Assembly: GCA_947456855.1 (NCBI GenBank)
Contig: CANGTR010000009.1
Span: forward strand, 1 to 49,655
DNA: 49,655 bases
Source: Sphingobacteriia bacterium
GTDB lineage: Bacteria; Bacteroidota; Bacteroidia; Chitinophagales; Chitinophagaceae
Direction of reading: 5' to 3'
The notes under the pieces are model-generated. The model saw only the letters and a list, made by a program, of their open reading frames with translations, ran no database searches and was not told where the DNA came from. Numbering within the stretch: position 1 is the first letter of the stretch; each line of letters begins with the position of its first letter. Positions 35,945 to 43,265 of the stretch are shown here, in pieces. The position numbers and the translations under genes are program-made.

Positions 35945-36391
35945 TTGAAGACAACCCTACTTTTGTTATTAAGCGGATTTCTTTTAGTGGCTTGCACCAA
36001 GCCAAAGGAATTTGAATACCGAGACGTTCGGAAAGTAAAACTAAATTCCCTAGGCTTTAACCAAAGCTCGTTGAGTTTTGAAATTGTGTATTATAACCCC
36101 AATCAGTTTGGCTTAGACCTCAGAAAAGTGGATAGTGATGTATTTTTAGACAGTTTGTTTTTAGGAAAATTTCAGTTAGATACAATCATGCACATTAACC
36201 GAATGAGCGAATTTGCCCTTCCAGCCACCATTCAATTAGACATGAAAAATCTACTGAAAAACTCAGTTAGCATGTTATTTCACAAACAAGTCTTGATTGA
36301 AGCTAAAGGAACCGTAAAAGTGGGTAAAGGGGGTATTTTTAAGACTGTGCCATTCAATTATCAGTCGAAGCAGGCTTTGAATCTGTTCTAA
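35945..36391 (+). CDS. LEA type 2-like lipoprotein with TTG start
   Basis: A 148-residue lipoprotein. The only start that keeps the full signal sequence is TTG at 35945 (then K-T-T-LLLLLSGFLLVAC, lipobox VAC); the next in-frame ATG is far inside. The body (VKLNSLGFNQSSLSFEIVYY, NPNQFGLDLRKVDSDVF) has the LEA2/WHy-like pattern of an immunoglobulin-type beta sandwich with NPN turn. In plants LEA2 proteins are linked to desiccation; the role in bacteria is unknown. Its C-terminal end is followed by the convergent HMA-like gene. Confidence 0.75.
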   Translation: MKTTLLLLLSGFLLVACTKPKEFEYRDVRKVKLNSLGFNQSSLSFEIVYYNPNQFGLDLRKVDSDVFLDSLFLGKFQLDTIMHINRMSEFALPATIQLDMKNLLKNSVSMLFHKQVLIEAKGTVKVGKGGIFKTVPFNYQSKQALNLF

Positions 36392-36425
36392 AACAGGGTC
36401 AGAAATTAAATACTGCCTTGATTCA

Positions 36426-36827
36426 TTAATTATAGGGTTGAATATGGCAGGGCTTTTTGGGTTGAGGCCCGCCCCCATCTTCTGGTCTTTTACAAATAGG
36501 TGGTAATTTTTTGTAGGCTTCTGGCTCTGCTTTTTCGTCGTCTGCATCAAATCCTGCGTTATTCAGCGCTGTTTTAATAGTTGATTCATCTGTTCGGTCT
36601 GGCCAAAACTGCACTTTAATTTCCCCTTGTAATAGATTGATCTTCCATTGAATCATTCCAGATTCCATATTGGCCTTATTTTCTACAACCAAGTATTTTT
36701 CCAATCGCTCTTTACATTCCCAGCATTTTAAATTGGCTGATTTAATGGTTACCCATTGCTGTTTAGGCATCTGAGCTTTGCTAATTAAACCCATGATCAT
36801 TAAAAGAAAGGTTAAGCAGATTTTCAT
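36426..36827 (-). CDS. Secreted heavy-metal-associated (HMA-like) domain protein
   Basis: A 133-residue protein with a signal peptide (LISKA^QM) and a small alpha/beta domain whose first loop has C35-W-E-C38 in the position of the MxCxxC metal site, followed by the usual pattern (KERLEKYLVV, then GEIKVQFWPDRTDESTIKTA, GFDAD). The Met before the first Cys is Leu-Lys here. The tail (PPICKRPEDGGGPQPKKPCH) is rich in Pro, Gly, Cys and His and may also bind metal. Copper handling is possible but unproven. Confidence 0.72.
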   Translation of the reverse strand: MKICLTFLLMIMGLISKAQMPKQQWVTIKSANLKCWECKERLEKYLVVENKANMESGMIQWKINLLQGEIKVQFWPDRTDESTIKTALNNAGFDADDEKAEPEAYKKLPPICKRPEDGGGPQPKKPCHIQPYN

Positions 36828-36838
36828 AGGAACTATAT

Positions 36839-36870
36839 TGGTTATTGGATATTAGTTATTGATTATTGGC
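36839..36870. repeat. GGTTATTGGATATTAGTTATT repeat next to locus D
   Basis: Short AATAAC/GTTATT-type repeats lie between the HMA-like gene start and the heptamer array. They match in type and relative order the AACTAATAAC repeats beside locus A and locus E. Confidence 0.6.
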
Positions 36871-36905
36871 TATCTAGGTCATTTCATCTTTAATCTTTCT
36901 AAATT

Positions 36906-37030
36906 CTTATCTCATATCTCTTATCTCATATCTCTTAACTCATATCTCTTATCTCTTAATTCTTATCTCTTATCTCATATCTCTTATCTCATATCTCTTA
37001 TCTCATATCTCTTAATTCTGCTCTCTTATC
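36906..37030. repeat. TCTCTTATCTCATA tandem array (locus D)
   Basis: About 125 bp of 7-bp units, often alternating as a 14-bp unit (TCTCTTATCTCATA). It runs into the pyrE stop codon (TTA at 37026-37028 on the + strand), so the array forms the end of that gene. It is the longest array of the family in the window. Confidence 0.88.
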
Positions 37031-37655
37031 TGCCCCAAACTGAAGGGGCTAGGCTCCAATCCATTAAAAGCGCTTTGTCTTCTTGGCTTACTATGCCCTT
37101 TTCAACCGCCAAATCAATCATTGTAGCATAATTGGTTAAAGATCGAGTTTGCACGCCTGCATCTTGAAAAGCTTTAACAGCATGATCAAATCCATAGGTG
37201 AAAATAGAAACCATTCCTACAATATGCACATCCGCAGCTTTTAGTACATCTACCACTTGCAAACTGCTTTTACCCGTAGAAATGAGATCTTCGATAACCA
37301 ATACCTTTTGCCCCTTGGTATAAGCGCCTTCAATTTGATTACCTAGCCCATGCTCCTTTGGCTTAGGACGAACATACATAAAAGGTAGTTTCAACTGATC
37401 TGCCGCCATAGCGCCCCATGGAATACCAGCTGTTGCTACCCCAGCCAATGCATCCGCTTCAGGAAAATGTTCAAATATTACGTTACAGAGTTCACTTTTA
37501 ATAAAATCACGTACATAAGGGAATGATAATACTTTTCTGTTATCGCAATAGATTGGGCTTTTCCAACCACTGGCCCAGGTAAATGGGTTATTGGGACTTA
37601 ATTTAACAGCTTCTACTTGTAGCAATTTTTCCGCTACGGCTTTTTCATTTGTCAT
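37026..37655 (-). CDS. pyrE: Orotate phosphoribosyltransferase
   Basis: A 209-residue enzyme that joins orotate and PRPP to give OMP in pyrimidine synthesis. The PRPP-binding motif is VLVIEDLISTGKSS (about 110-123); FTWASGWKSPIYCDNR near the N-terminus and YVRPKPKEHGLGNQIEG in the flexible catalytic loop are also standard. Length is normal. The stop codon lies inside a 7-bp repeat array. pyrB and pyrR are 1.5-3 kb away, but the intervening genes are not part of the pathway. Confidence 0.96.
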   Translation of the reverse strand: MTNEKAVAEKLLQVEAVKLSPNNPFTWASGWKSPIYCDNRKVLSFPYVRDFIKSELCNVIFEHFPEADALAGVATAGIPWGAMAADQLKLPFMYVRPKPKEHGLGNQIEGAYTKGQKVLVIEDLISTGKSSLQVVDVLKAADVHIVGMVSIFTYGFDHAVKAFQDAGVQTRSLTNYATMIDLAVEKGIVSQEDKALLMDWSLAPSVWGR

Positions 37656-37717
37656 GCAACGAATGTAAAACCATTTTTGAATTGGAAAATGACAAAAATT
37701 AATTGAGTTTTGATAAT

Positions 37718-38143
37718 ATGGATAAAAAGCGAATAATTGCTGCAGGTGGTTTGGTTTTTAATGACCGAAATGAATTACTCATGATCTATAGGCGTGGGTT
37801 TTGGGATTTACCAAAAGGAAAATTAGATCCTGGAGAAAGCATTGAAGCTTGTGCCATTAGAGAAGTAGAAGAAGAAACGGGACTCAAGGAAATTGAATTG
37901 GGAAAGTTTATAAGCATCACGCTTCATGAATATTTTGACACCTATTTAAAAGAAGAAGTGATCAAAGAAAGTCATTGGTATCATATGAAAGTGAAAGGTG
38001 AACCTAGTTTAATTCCACAAACCGAAGAAGATATCAGCCAGATTAAATGGGTTGATTCAATGGCTTTACCAGATTATCTTAAAAATACTTATTCAACCAT
38101 TATAGAAATAATCAAGCTTTTTTCTTCATCACAGCTACCGTAA
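37718..38143 (+). CDS. NUDIX hydrolase
   Basis: A 141-residue protein with a complete Nudix box (G-K-L-D-P-G-E-S-I-E then REVEEETGL, about 35-57) and the WDLPKGKL strand just before it. It hydrolyses a nucleoside-diphosphate-linked substrate; which one is unknown. A TTG at 37703 is in frame, but the ATG at 37718 (MDKKRIIAAGG) is the better start. The last 32 bp overlap the end of the convergent thioesterase gene. Confidence 0.9.
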   Translation: MDKKRIIAAGGLVFNDRNELLMIYRRGFWDLPKGKLDPGESIEACAIREVEEETGLKEIELGKFISITLHEYFDTYLKEEVIKESHWYHMKVKGEPSLIPQTEEDISQIKWVDSMALPDYLKNTYSTIIEIIKLFSSSQLP

Positions 38144-38543
38144 TTCTACTAACACAAATGATTCTTTCTGAATCATCATAAATTTTGATATCCCAAACTT
38201 GAGAACTCGATCCAATATGTATTGGCTTGGAAATACCAGTAACAAATCCACTCCGTACACTGCGCAAATGATTGGCATTAATTTCTTGGCCAACACATAG
38301 GTATTCATTTAAATCGATCACCATGGCTGCCCCAAAGCTGCCCAATGTTTCTGCTAAAACAAGTGATGCGCCACCATGCAATAAACCGTAAGGTTGTTTG
38401 GTACGATCGTCTACAGGCATTCTAGCCTTCAAAAAATCGGGGCCTATTTCTATTAACTCAATCCCAAGATGTGCATCTAATGTATTTCTTGGTATACCCT
38501 CAAAATCTTTGAGAGAAAGGCTTTTATTAAACCAGATATTCAT
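38112..38543 (-). CDS. Hotdog-fold thioesterase (PaaI/MenI-like)
   Basis: A 143-residue protein with the PaaI-type hotdog domain: PYGLLHGGASLVLAETLGSF holds the conserved HGG and catalytic Glu, followed by GQEINANHLRSVRSGFVTG. It probably hydrolyses an aromatic or other acyl-CoA, for example 1,4-dihydroxy-2-naphthoyl-CoA, but no men genes are nearby. The start codon overlaps the coaD stop by one base (TAATG), suggesting translational coupling. The 3' end overlaps the NUDIX gene by 32 bp. Confidence 0.88.
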   Translation of the reverse strand: MNIWFNKSLSLKDFEGIPRNTLDAHLGIELIEIGPDFLKARMPVDDRTKQPYGLLHGGASLVLAETLGSFGAAMVIDLNEYLCVGQEINANHLRSVRSGFVTGISKPIHIGSSSQVWDIKIYDDSERIICVSRITVAVMKKKA

Positions 38544-39010
38544 TACTTTTTTATTGAATCAATTACTGCCTGTGGCAAAAAAGGTGAAGCATTTCCACCA
38601 TTGCGTAAAATATCTCTTACAATAGTTGATGCTACTGATGTATATTTTGGCTCTCCTGTTAGAAATATCGTTTCAATATTGTTATCCATGGTTCTGTTAG
38701 CGTCTGCAATTGTTTTTTCATATTCAAAATCGCTCACGTATCTTATCCCCCTTAAAATAAATCGAGCCCCAATTTTTTCGCAGTAATGAACAGTTAATCC
38801 ATCATAAACAACACTCTCAACCCTTGGTTCATCCTTATAAATTTCTTTGAACCATTCCATTCTTTGTGCTGCACTAAACATGGGATTTTTAGAAGAATTA
38901 ATTCCAATACCAACATAAATTTTATCAAACAAAGGCAATGCTCTGTTGATGATATCGATATGACCAAGTGTTACTGGATCAAAGGTTCCGGGAAATAAAC
39001 AGATTCGCAT
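38543..39010 (-). CDS. coaD: Pantetheine-phosphate adenylyltransferase
   Basis: A 155-residue enzyme of CoA synthesis that adds AMP to 4'-phosphopantetheine. The nucleotidyltransferase motif T-L-G-H (in FPGTFDPVTLGHIDII) and the second motif YTSVASTIVRDIL are present, as is the RGIRYVSDFEYE segment. Length is standard. It is followed by the thioesterase gene through a TAATG stop/start overlap. Confidence 0.96.
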   Translation of the reverse strand: MRICLFPGTFDPVTLGHIDIINRALPLFDKIYVGIGINSSKNPMFSAAQRMEWFKEIYKDEPRVESVVYDGLTVHYCEKIGARFILRGIRYVSDFEYEKTIADANRTMDNNIETIFLTGEPKYTSVASTIVRDILRNGGNASPFLPQAVIDSIKK

Positions 39011-39011
39011 T

Positions 39012-39100
39012 GGGAATTAAGAATTATGAGTTATGAATTAAGATATACAGTTGTTGAGTTGAGAAAGATGAATTAAAAATGATGAGATACAATTTATGAA
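39012..39100. repeat. Degenerate AATTAAGAATTATGAGTTATG repeat region
   Basis: The gap between pyrB and coaD holds short AT-rich, partly repeated words (GAATTA, ATGAGTTATGA, GATGAGATAC). It looks like a decayed member of the GAGATA/AATAAC repeat family rather than a regulatory leader. Confidence 0.4.
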
Positions 39101-39103
39101 TTA

Positions 39104-40033
39104 TTAGCTGTCATCTCTTCCTGCTAATAAATACAAAACAGCCATTCTCACTGCAACGCCATTTTCTACCTGATTTAAAATAATAGAATGTTTACCATCT
39201 GCCACGTCACTGTCTAATTCTACCCCTCTATTAATAGGACCAGGATGCATAATTACAATCTCTTTTCCCAGACTTTCTAGATTACCTTTCTTAATACCAT
39301 AAGCCAAATTATACTCTCTTAATGAAGAAAACAAGGGTTGATTTTGTCTTTCTAGTTGAATTCTCAACACATTGGCTACATCACACCATTTAAGCGCTTC
39401 TTGTAAGTTATAAGTAACTTTTACACCCAAAGCTTCGCCTATATAAGTAGGAATTAATGTTGGAGGCCCAACCACCATCACTTCTGCTCCCATTTTCTTC
39501 AAAAGATATAAATTGCTCAAAGCAACCCTACTATGCATGATATCTCCAATAATGGCAACTTTAAGGCCTTCAATCCTGCCGAATTTTTCTTTCATCGAAA
39601 ATGCATCGAGTAAAGCTTGGGTTGGATGTTCATTAATACCATCACCAGCATTTACTATTGCCGCAGGTATATGCTTGGCTAGAAAATGAGGAGCTCCTGA
39701 GGCGCTATGCCTCATCACTACCATATCCACTTTCATGCTTAGAATATTGTTTACCGTATCGAGCAATGTTTCGCCTTTTGCTGCAGATGAACTGCTTGCT
39801 GCAAAATTAAGCACATCTGCTGAAAGTCTTTTTTCAGCCAATTCAAAAGACATACGGGTTCTTGTAGAATTTTCATAAAACAAGTTCACAATCGTAATAT
39901 CCCTCAAAGAAGGCACTTTTTTCACTGGCCGCTGTAATACTTCCTTGAATTGTTCTGCGGTAGATAAAATAAGACTGATATCCTCCTTAGAGAGGTCTTT
40001 AATACCAAGTAGGTGTTTGGTAGATAGTTTCAT
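39104..40033 (-). CDS. pyrB: Aspartate carbamoyltransferase catalytic subunit
   Basis: A 309-residue enzyme that makes N-carbamoyl-aspartate. The carbamoyl-phosphate site S56-T-R-T-R60 in FYENSTRTRMSFE, the HPTQALLDAFSM block and the HPGPINRGVEL block are all present. It lies 26 bp downstream of pyrR and is probably in one operon with it. No regulatory pyrI gene is adjacent. Class and partners are not visible, but the window also holds a pseudo-dihydroorotase of a type known elsewhere to associate with this enzyme. Confidence 0.96.
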   Translation of the reverse strand: MKLSTKHLLGIKDLSKEDISLILSTAEQFKEVLQRPVKKVPSLRDITIVNLFYENSTRTRMSFELAEKRLSADVLNFAASSSSAAKGETLLDTVNNILSMKVDMVVMRHSASGAPHFLAKHIPAAIVNAGDGINEHPTQALLDAFSMKEKFGRIEGLKVAIIGDIMHSRVALSNLYLLKKMGAEVMVVGPPTLIPTYIGEALGVKVTYNLQEALKWCDVANVLRIQLERQNQPLFSSLREYNLAYGIKKGNLESLGKEIVIMHPGPINRGVELDSDVADGKHSIILNQVENGVAVRMAVLYLLAGRDDS

Positions 40034-40059
40034 TAAAGAGCAAAGCTAATTAATAATTT

Positions 40060-40581
40060 TTAAACAATAACCACTTCATCTTTTAGGCCAGTTTCGGACC
40101 AATTTACTTTAACCTTATCAGATACAATTGTATCAATTGCCTTGCCAGAAAAGTCAGGCTGTATGGGCAATTCTCTACTAAATCTTCTGTCGATTAACAC
40201 ACACAATGAAACTTTGGAAGGTCTACCAAAGTCCAACAATGCATCCAAGGCTGCCCTAATCGTTCTTCCTGTGTACAACACATCATCAATTAAAACAACT
40301 GTTTTTCCTTCAATACTAAACGGAATTTCAGTGGCATTGGCAATATGAAGGGCTTTTCTTACATCATCCCTGTAAAACGTAATATCTAATTTTCCGTATT
40401 TAATATGCTGATGAGGTACAATTTGCTTCAATTCCACCACAATTCGATCGCTTAAAAAAATACCTCTAGGTTGCAATCCAATAATTACTGTATTGTTCAA
40501 GCCTTGGTTATTCTCTACAATCTGGTGAGCAAGCCGCTTAACGGTAAGTGCTATTTGCTGTTCAGATAAAATCGTCTTCAC
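40060..40581 (-). CDS. pyrR: PyrR: pyrimidine operon regulator / uracil phosphoribosyltransferase
   Basis: A 173-residue phosphoribosyltransferase-fold protein. The PRPP motif VVLIDDVLYTGRTIRAALDA and the block LIDRRFSRELPIQPDFSGK match PyrR. In Firmicutes it binds a leader RNA to control pyr operons; here the 80-bp gap before the gene is too short for a visible attenuator, so only the enzyme role or a different RNA target can be supposed. It heads the pyrR-pyrB unit and is divergent from recF. Confidence 0.92.
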   Translation of the reverse strand: MKTILSEQQIALTVKRLAHQIVENNQGLNNTVIIGLQPRGIFLSDRIVVELKQIVPHQHIKYGKLDITFYRDDVRKALHIANATEIPFSIEGKTVVLIDDVLYTGRTIRAALDALLDFGRPSKVSLCVLIDRRFSRELPIQPDFSGKAIDTIVSDKVKVNWSETGLKDEVVIV

Positions 40582-40647
40582 AAAATAAATTTTATTAAAA
40601 ATAATGGCTTTCTTCCAAATCAGCCAATTTATTAACGTGGTTCTTTA

Positions 40648-40656
40648 TTACTTTGC
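40648..40656 (+). promoter_or_regulatory. Putative -7 element (TTACTTTGC) of recF
   Basis: TTACTTTGC is one base away from TAnnTTTG and lies only 5 bases before the recF ATG. If it is the -7 element, the transcript would begin at or very near the start codon. Confidence 0.3.
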
Positions 40657-40661
40657 AATCC

Positions 40662-41741
40662 ATGCTTCAAATCAAGAAACTCGAACTGATACAATTCAGG
40701 AACTACCATCAACAGAAATGGGAATTCAAGGAAAGAATTGTTTGCATTAGCGGGTTGAATGGCGTTGGAAAAACAAATTTATTAGACGCCATCTATTATT
40801 TAGGGTTTTCGAAAAGCTATTTTTCCCGAACTGACGCGCAAAATGTTCAACACGGGCAGATTGGCATGCGCTTATCTGGTAACTACATACTTAATCAAGC
40901 GCCTTTTAACATTACTTGTATTTTAAGAGAAACCAATCGAAAAGAGTTATCGGTAAACGATGAAATACAAAAAAAAATGTCTGACCATGTGGGTAAATTT
41001 CCCAGCGTCATGATAGCACCGGATGATGTAGAATTAATCAGCGGAAGTGGTGAAGGCAGACGCAAAATGATGGACTCAATTTTATCTCAAACAGATCGAG
41101 CATACTTGTATCATTTAATGGATTATACAAAAGTATTACAACAAAGAAATGGATTATTAAAAAACGCAGCCACTACCCATATAGACCATACTTTATTAGA
41201 AGTATTCAACACAGAACTGATTAAATCTGGAGAATATATTTATCAAAAACGAAAATTGTTCTTGCAAATTTTTATACCATCTGTAATTGATTTATACACT
41301 TCAATAGCTGGGAAATCAGATGAATTAAATTTGGAATACCAAACCGAATTAAATGAAAATTCTTTAGAATGGTTACTCAACAATAGTTACCAAAAAGATT
41401 TGATACTCCAAAGAACAACCAAAGGAATTCATCGAGATGATATAAATGTTCAATTAAATAAATATCCATTTAAAACAGAAGCTTCGCAGGGACAACGAAA
41501 GAGTTTATTATTTGCGTTGAAACTAGCTGAATGGGAATTTCTTTACAAGTATATTGGCTTTGCTCCTATTTTGCTGTTGGATGATGTTTTTGAAAAACTC
41601 GACGAAAAAAGAATGTTTCAATTATTAGAAAGAGTATGCAGCGAATATTATGGCCAAGTATTTATTACCGACACGCACGCAGATAGGCTTAAAAAGCAGT
41701 TAAGGGAAACTGGAAAATCATTTCAACTCATTGAATTATAA
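40662..41741 (+). CDS. recF: DNA replication/repair protein RecF
   Basis: A 359-residue SMC-like ATPase that loads recombination proteins at gaps. Walker A is GLNGVGKTNLLDAIYYLGF (about 32-50), the signature motif is SQGQRKSLLFALKLAEW and Walker B is PILLLDDVFEKLD. A TTG at 40653 is in frame; the ATG at 40662 gives the standard MLQIKKLELIQFRNY start. It is divergent from pyrR. The DUF721 gene follows after 19 bp, an arrangement common in Bacteroidota. Confidence 0.96.
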   Translation: MLQIKKLELIQFRNYHQQKWEFKERIVCISGLNGVGKTNLLDAIYYLGFSKSYFSRTDAQNVQHGQIGMRLSGNYILNQAPFNITCILRETNRKELSVNDEIQKKMSDHVGKFPSVMIAPDDVELISGSGEGRRKMMDSILSQTDRAYLYHLMDYTKVLQQRNGLLKNAATTHIDHTLLEVFNTELIKSGEYIYQKRKLFLQIFIPSVIDLYTSIAGKSDELNLEYQTELNENSLEWLLNNSYQKDLILQRTTKGIHRDDINVQLNKYPFKTEASQGQRKSLLFALKLAEWEFLYKYIGFAPILLLDDVFEKLDEKRMFQLLERVCSEYYGQVFITDTHADRLKKQLRETGKSFQLIEL

Positions 41742-41748
41742 ATAGCGC

Positions 41749-41756
41749 TAACTTTG
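41749..41756 (+). promoter_or_regulatory. Putative -7 element (TAACTTTG) of the DUF721 gene
   Basis: TAACTTTG matches the -7 consensus exactly and ends 4 bases before the ATG. A transcript from here would have almost no 5' leader. No -33 TTG is seen at the standard distance. Confidence 0.35.
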
Positions 41757-41760
41757 CAAT

Positions 41761-42042
41761 ATGGCCGAAATGCATATTGGAGACGCATTAAAAGGATTTA
41801 TTCGAAAGAGTAATTTAAAGAATGGCATTCGTGCAGTTCAAATAGAAGAAGTATGGGAAAAATTAATGGGAAAGACCATTGCTAAATACACGGAGAAAGT
41901 GCAAATCATCAATAAAAAATTATTCATTCATACCAATATTGGGCCTCTAAAGAATGAACTACAATTTCAGAAGCCACAGATCATTGCCCGAGTGAATGAA
42001 CTTTTTGGAGAAGAAGTGATAACCGAAGTTATTGTTCAATAA
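41761..42042 (+). CDS. DUF721 (DciA-like) domain protein
   Basis: A 93-residue protein: MHIGDALKGFIRKSNLKNGI, then VWEKLMGKTIAKYTEKVQI and LFIHTNIGPLKNELQFQKPQ match DUF721, whose best-studied member DciA loads the replicative helicase. It follows recF, so a DNA replication or repair role is likely. The full domain is present. Confidence 0.85.
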   Translation: MAEMHIGDALKGFIRKSNLKNGIRAVQIEEVWEKLMGKTIAKYTEKVQIINKKLFIHTNIGPLKNELQFQKPQIIARVNELFGEEVITEVIVQ

Positions 42043-42046
42043 CGTC

Positions 42047-42146
42047 GGTTAGTTATTGGTTATTGGGATATAAGTTATTCTTATCTTTTATCTCTTATCT
42101 TTTATCTCTTATCTTTTATCTCTTATCTCTTATCTCTTATCTCATC
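42047..42146. repeat. TATCTTT/TATCTCT heptamer array with GTTATT repeat (locus E)
   Basis: Between the convergent DUF721 and BT_3928-type genes. From 42047 to 42078 there is a GGTTAGTTATTGGTTATTGG-type sequence; from 42079 to 42146 the 7-bp array (TATCTTT and TATCTCT units, 14-bp alternation). The BT_3928-type stop is 10 bp away. The order relative to that gene (stop, GAGATA array, AATAAC part) is the same as at loci A and D. Confidence 0.85.
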
Positions 42147-42155
42147 TTTCTGCTT

Positions 42156-43250
42156 TCATAAATGACTTAATAACGCTAACGCATCGAGGTAGCTGCGTTT
42201 ATCTATAATAGTTGCACCCTGCATTAAGTAAAAAGTAGGCTTAACCCTTGCTGCAGTTTTTAATACCGTTGCATCACAACTTAAAACAGTATAGTCCGGA
42301 AACGCATTTTTAATCTTTGCAGCTTCTGCTGAAACCAAGAAAACAGGGATCATTTTTTGCTGAAGTTTTGCTTGTAAATCAATCAATGATTTTTTCCATT
42401 GATTGATCCCTTCTGCGTCTTGAATCATTAACAAAACATATTCACCAGATTGTTGAAAAATGGCCGCTGTTGTATCAGTTTGATTACTTGTTTGCAGAGA
42501 AAAATCAATGATTGCTGGCTTCAATCCGTTACCCGGTTTTACCAATTGATCTTTTCGATCTATATACAAATAAGAAGAATCAAAATCTTCTGGAAAATGT
42601 GCTTGATCGAATTGGATTTGTTTACCGTCTTTTTGATAAATAAATTGAATGGAAAAACTATCCAAAGTAGCACCTACAGGCATTTTCATTTCTGTTAAGA
42701 TATTGTTTCCCTTTTTGTAGGGCAAACAATCTACCAATGGTAGATGCTGCAGCACATGCCATTGTAAAAAACAAGCTATCCCAACAGTAATAACTAAAAT
42801 TGAGCCAGAAAAAAAAGGCTTTATAACAGGAGTGATTTTTTGGTGCGTAATTACCAGAATAAAAATGAGCAATAACAATATCAAATCTTTTCCAAATGAT
42901 TGTGCAGCAGTTAAAGGAATACAATCTCCAAAACATCCGCATGTTTTAATTTTTCCAGAAAATAAAGCAAACCCAGTTAGAAATGTAAAAAAGACAATCA
43001 GTATAAGCAATAGCCAACTGAATAATTTCATTCTCCATCCAATAATCACTGCCATACCTGCAAGTACTTCAAACACATTCATACCAAGGGAGAATGCCAA
43101 TGCATAATTATTTAAAAAGTGCAAGTTCAACACTTCAAAAAACTCTTGCATTTTATAGCTTAGCCCCATTGGGTCATTCACTTTTATCAAACCAGAAAAA
43201 ATAAATAACAACCCAACTATCCAACGGATAAACCAAAGTATTGTTTTCAT
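42156..43250 (-). CDS. BT_3928-like membrane protein: DoxX/MauE domain plus thioredoxin-like domain
   Basis: A 364-residue protein. The N-terminal part has four or more membrane segments (IRWIVGLLFIFSGLIKVNDP is the DoxX/MauE start) with C104-G-C-F-G-D-C110 at the membrane edge, a likely redox site. After about residue 240 there is a thioredoxin-like domain (EYVLLMIQDAEGINQWKKSL, then VKPTFYLMQGATIIDKR, the cis-Pro region) that lacks the usual CxxC. The family is named after Bacteroides BT_3928. A role in thiol-disulfide exchange is likely, but partners are unknown. The gene follows the DUF1599 gene after 15 bp on the - strand. Confidence 0.85.
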   Translation of the reverse strand: MKTILWFIRWIVGLLFIFSGLIKVNDPMGLSYKMQEFFEVLNLHFLNNYALAFSLGMNVFEVLAGMAVIIGWRMKLFSWLLLILIVFFTFLTGFALFSGKIKTCGCFGDCIPLTAAQSFGKDLILLLLIFILVITHQKITPVIKPFFSGSILVITVGIACFLQWHVLQHLPLVDCLPYKKGNNILTEMKMPVGATLDSFSIQFIYQKDGKQIQFDQAHFPEDFDSSYLYIDRKDQLVKPGNGLKPAIIDFSLQTSNQTDTTAAIFQQSGEYVLLMIQDAEGINQWKKSLIDLQAKLQQKMIPVFLVSAEAAKIKNAFPDYTVLSCDATVLKTAARVKPTFYLMQGATIIDKRSYLDALALLSHL

Positions 43251-43265
43251 GTGTTTATGAATGAG

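Noticed and set aside
36906-37030. Possible CRISPR array from regularly repeated sequence
   Set aside because: The unit is only 7 bp (or 14 bp), there are no unique spacers, and no cas genes are near. It is a simple tandem repeat.
36859-37131. Open frame on the + strand rich in S-Y-L-L-S/ISYLISL
   Set aside because: It is the translation of the heptamer array plus antisense pyrE, with no protein-like composition.
40582-40661. PyrR-type attenuator or riboswitch upstream of pyrR
   Set aside because: The gap is only 80 bp and shared with the divergent recF gene; no terminator/antiterminator pair is visible.
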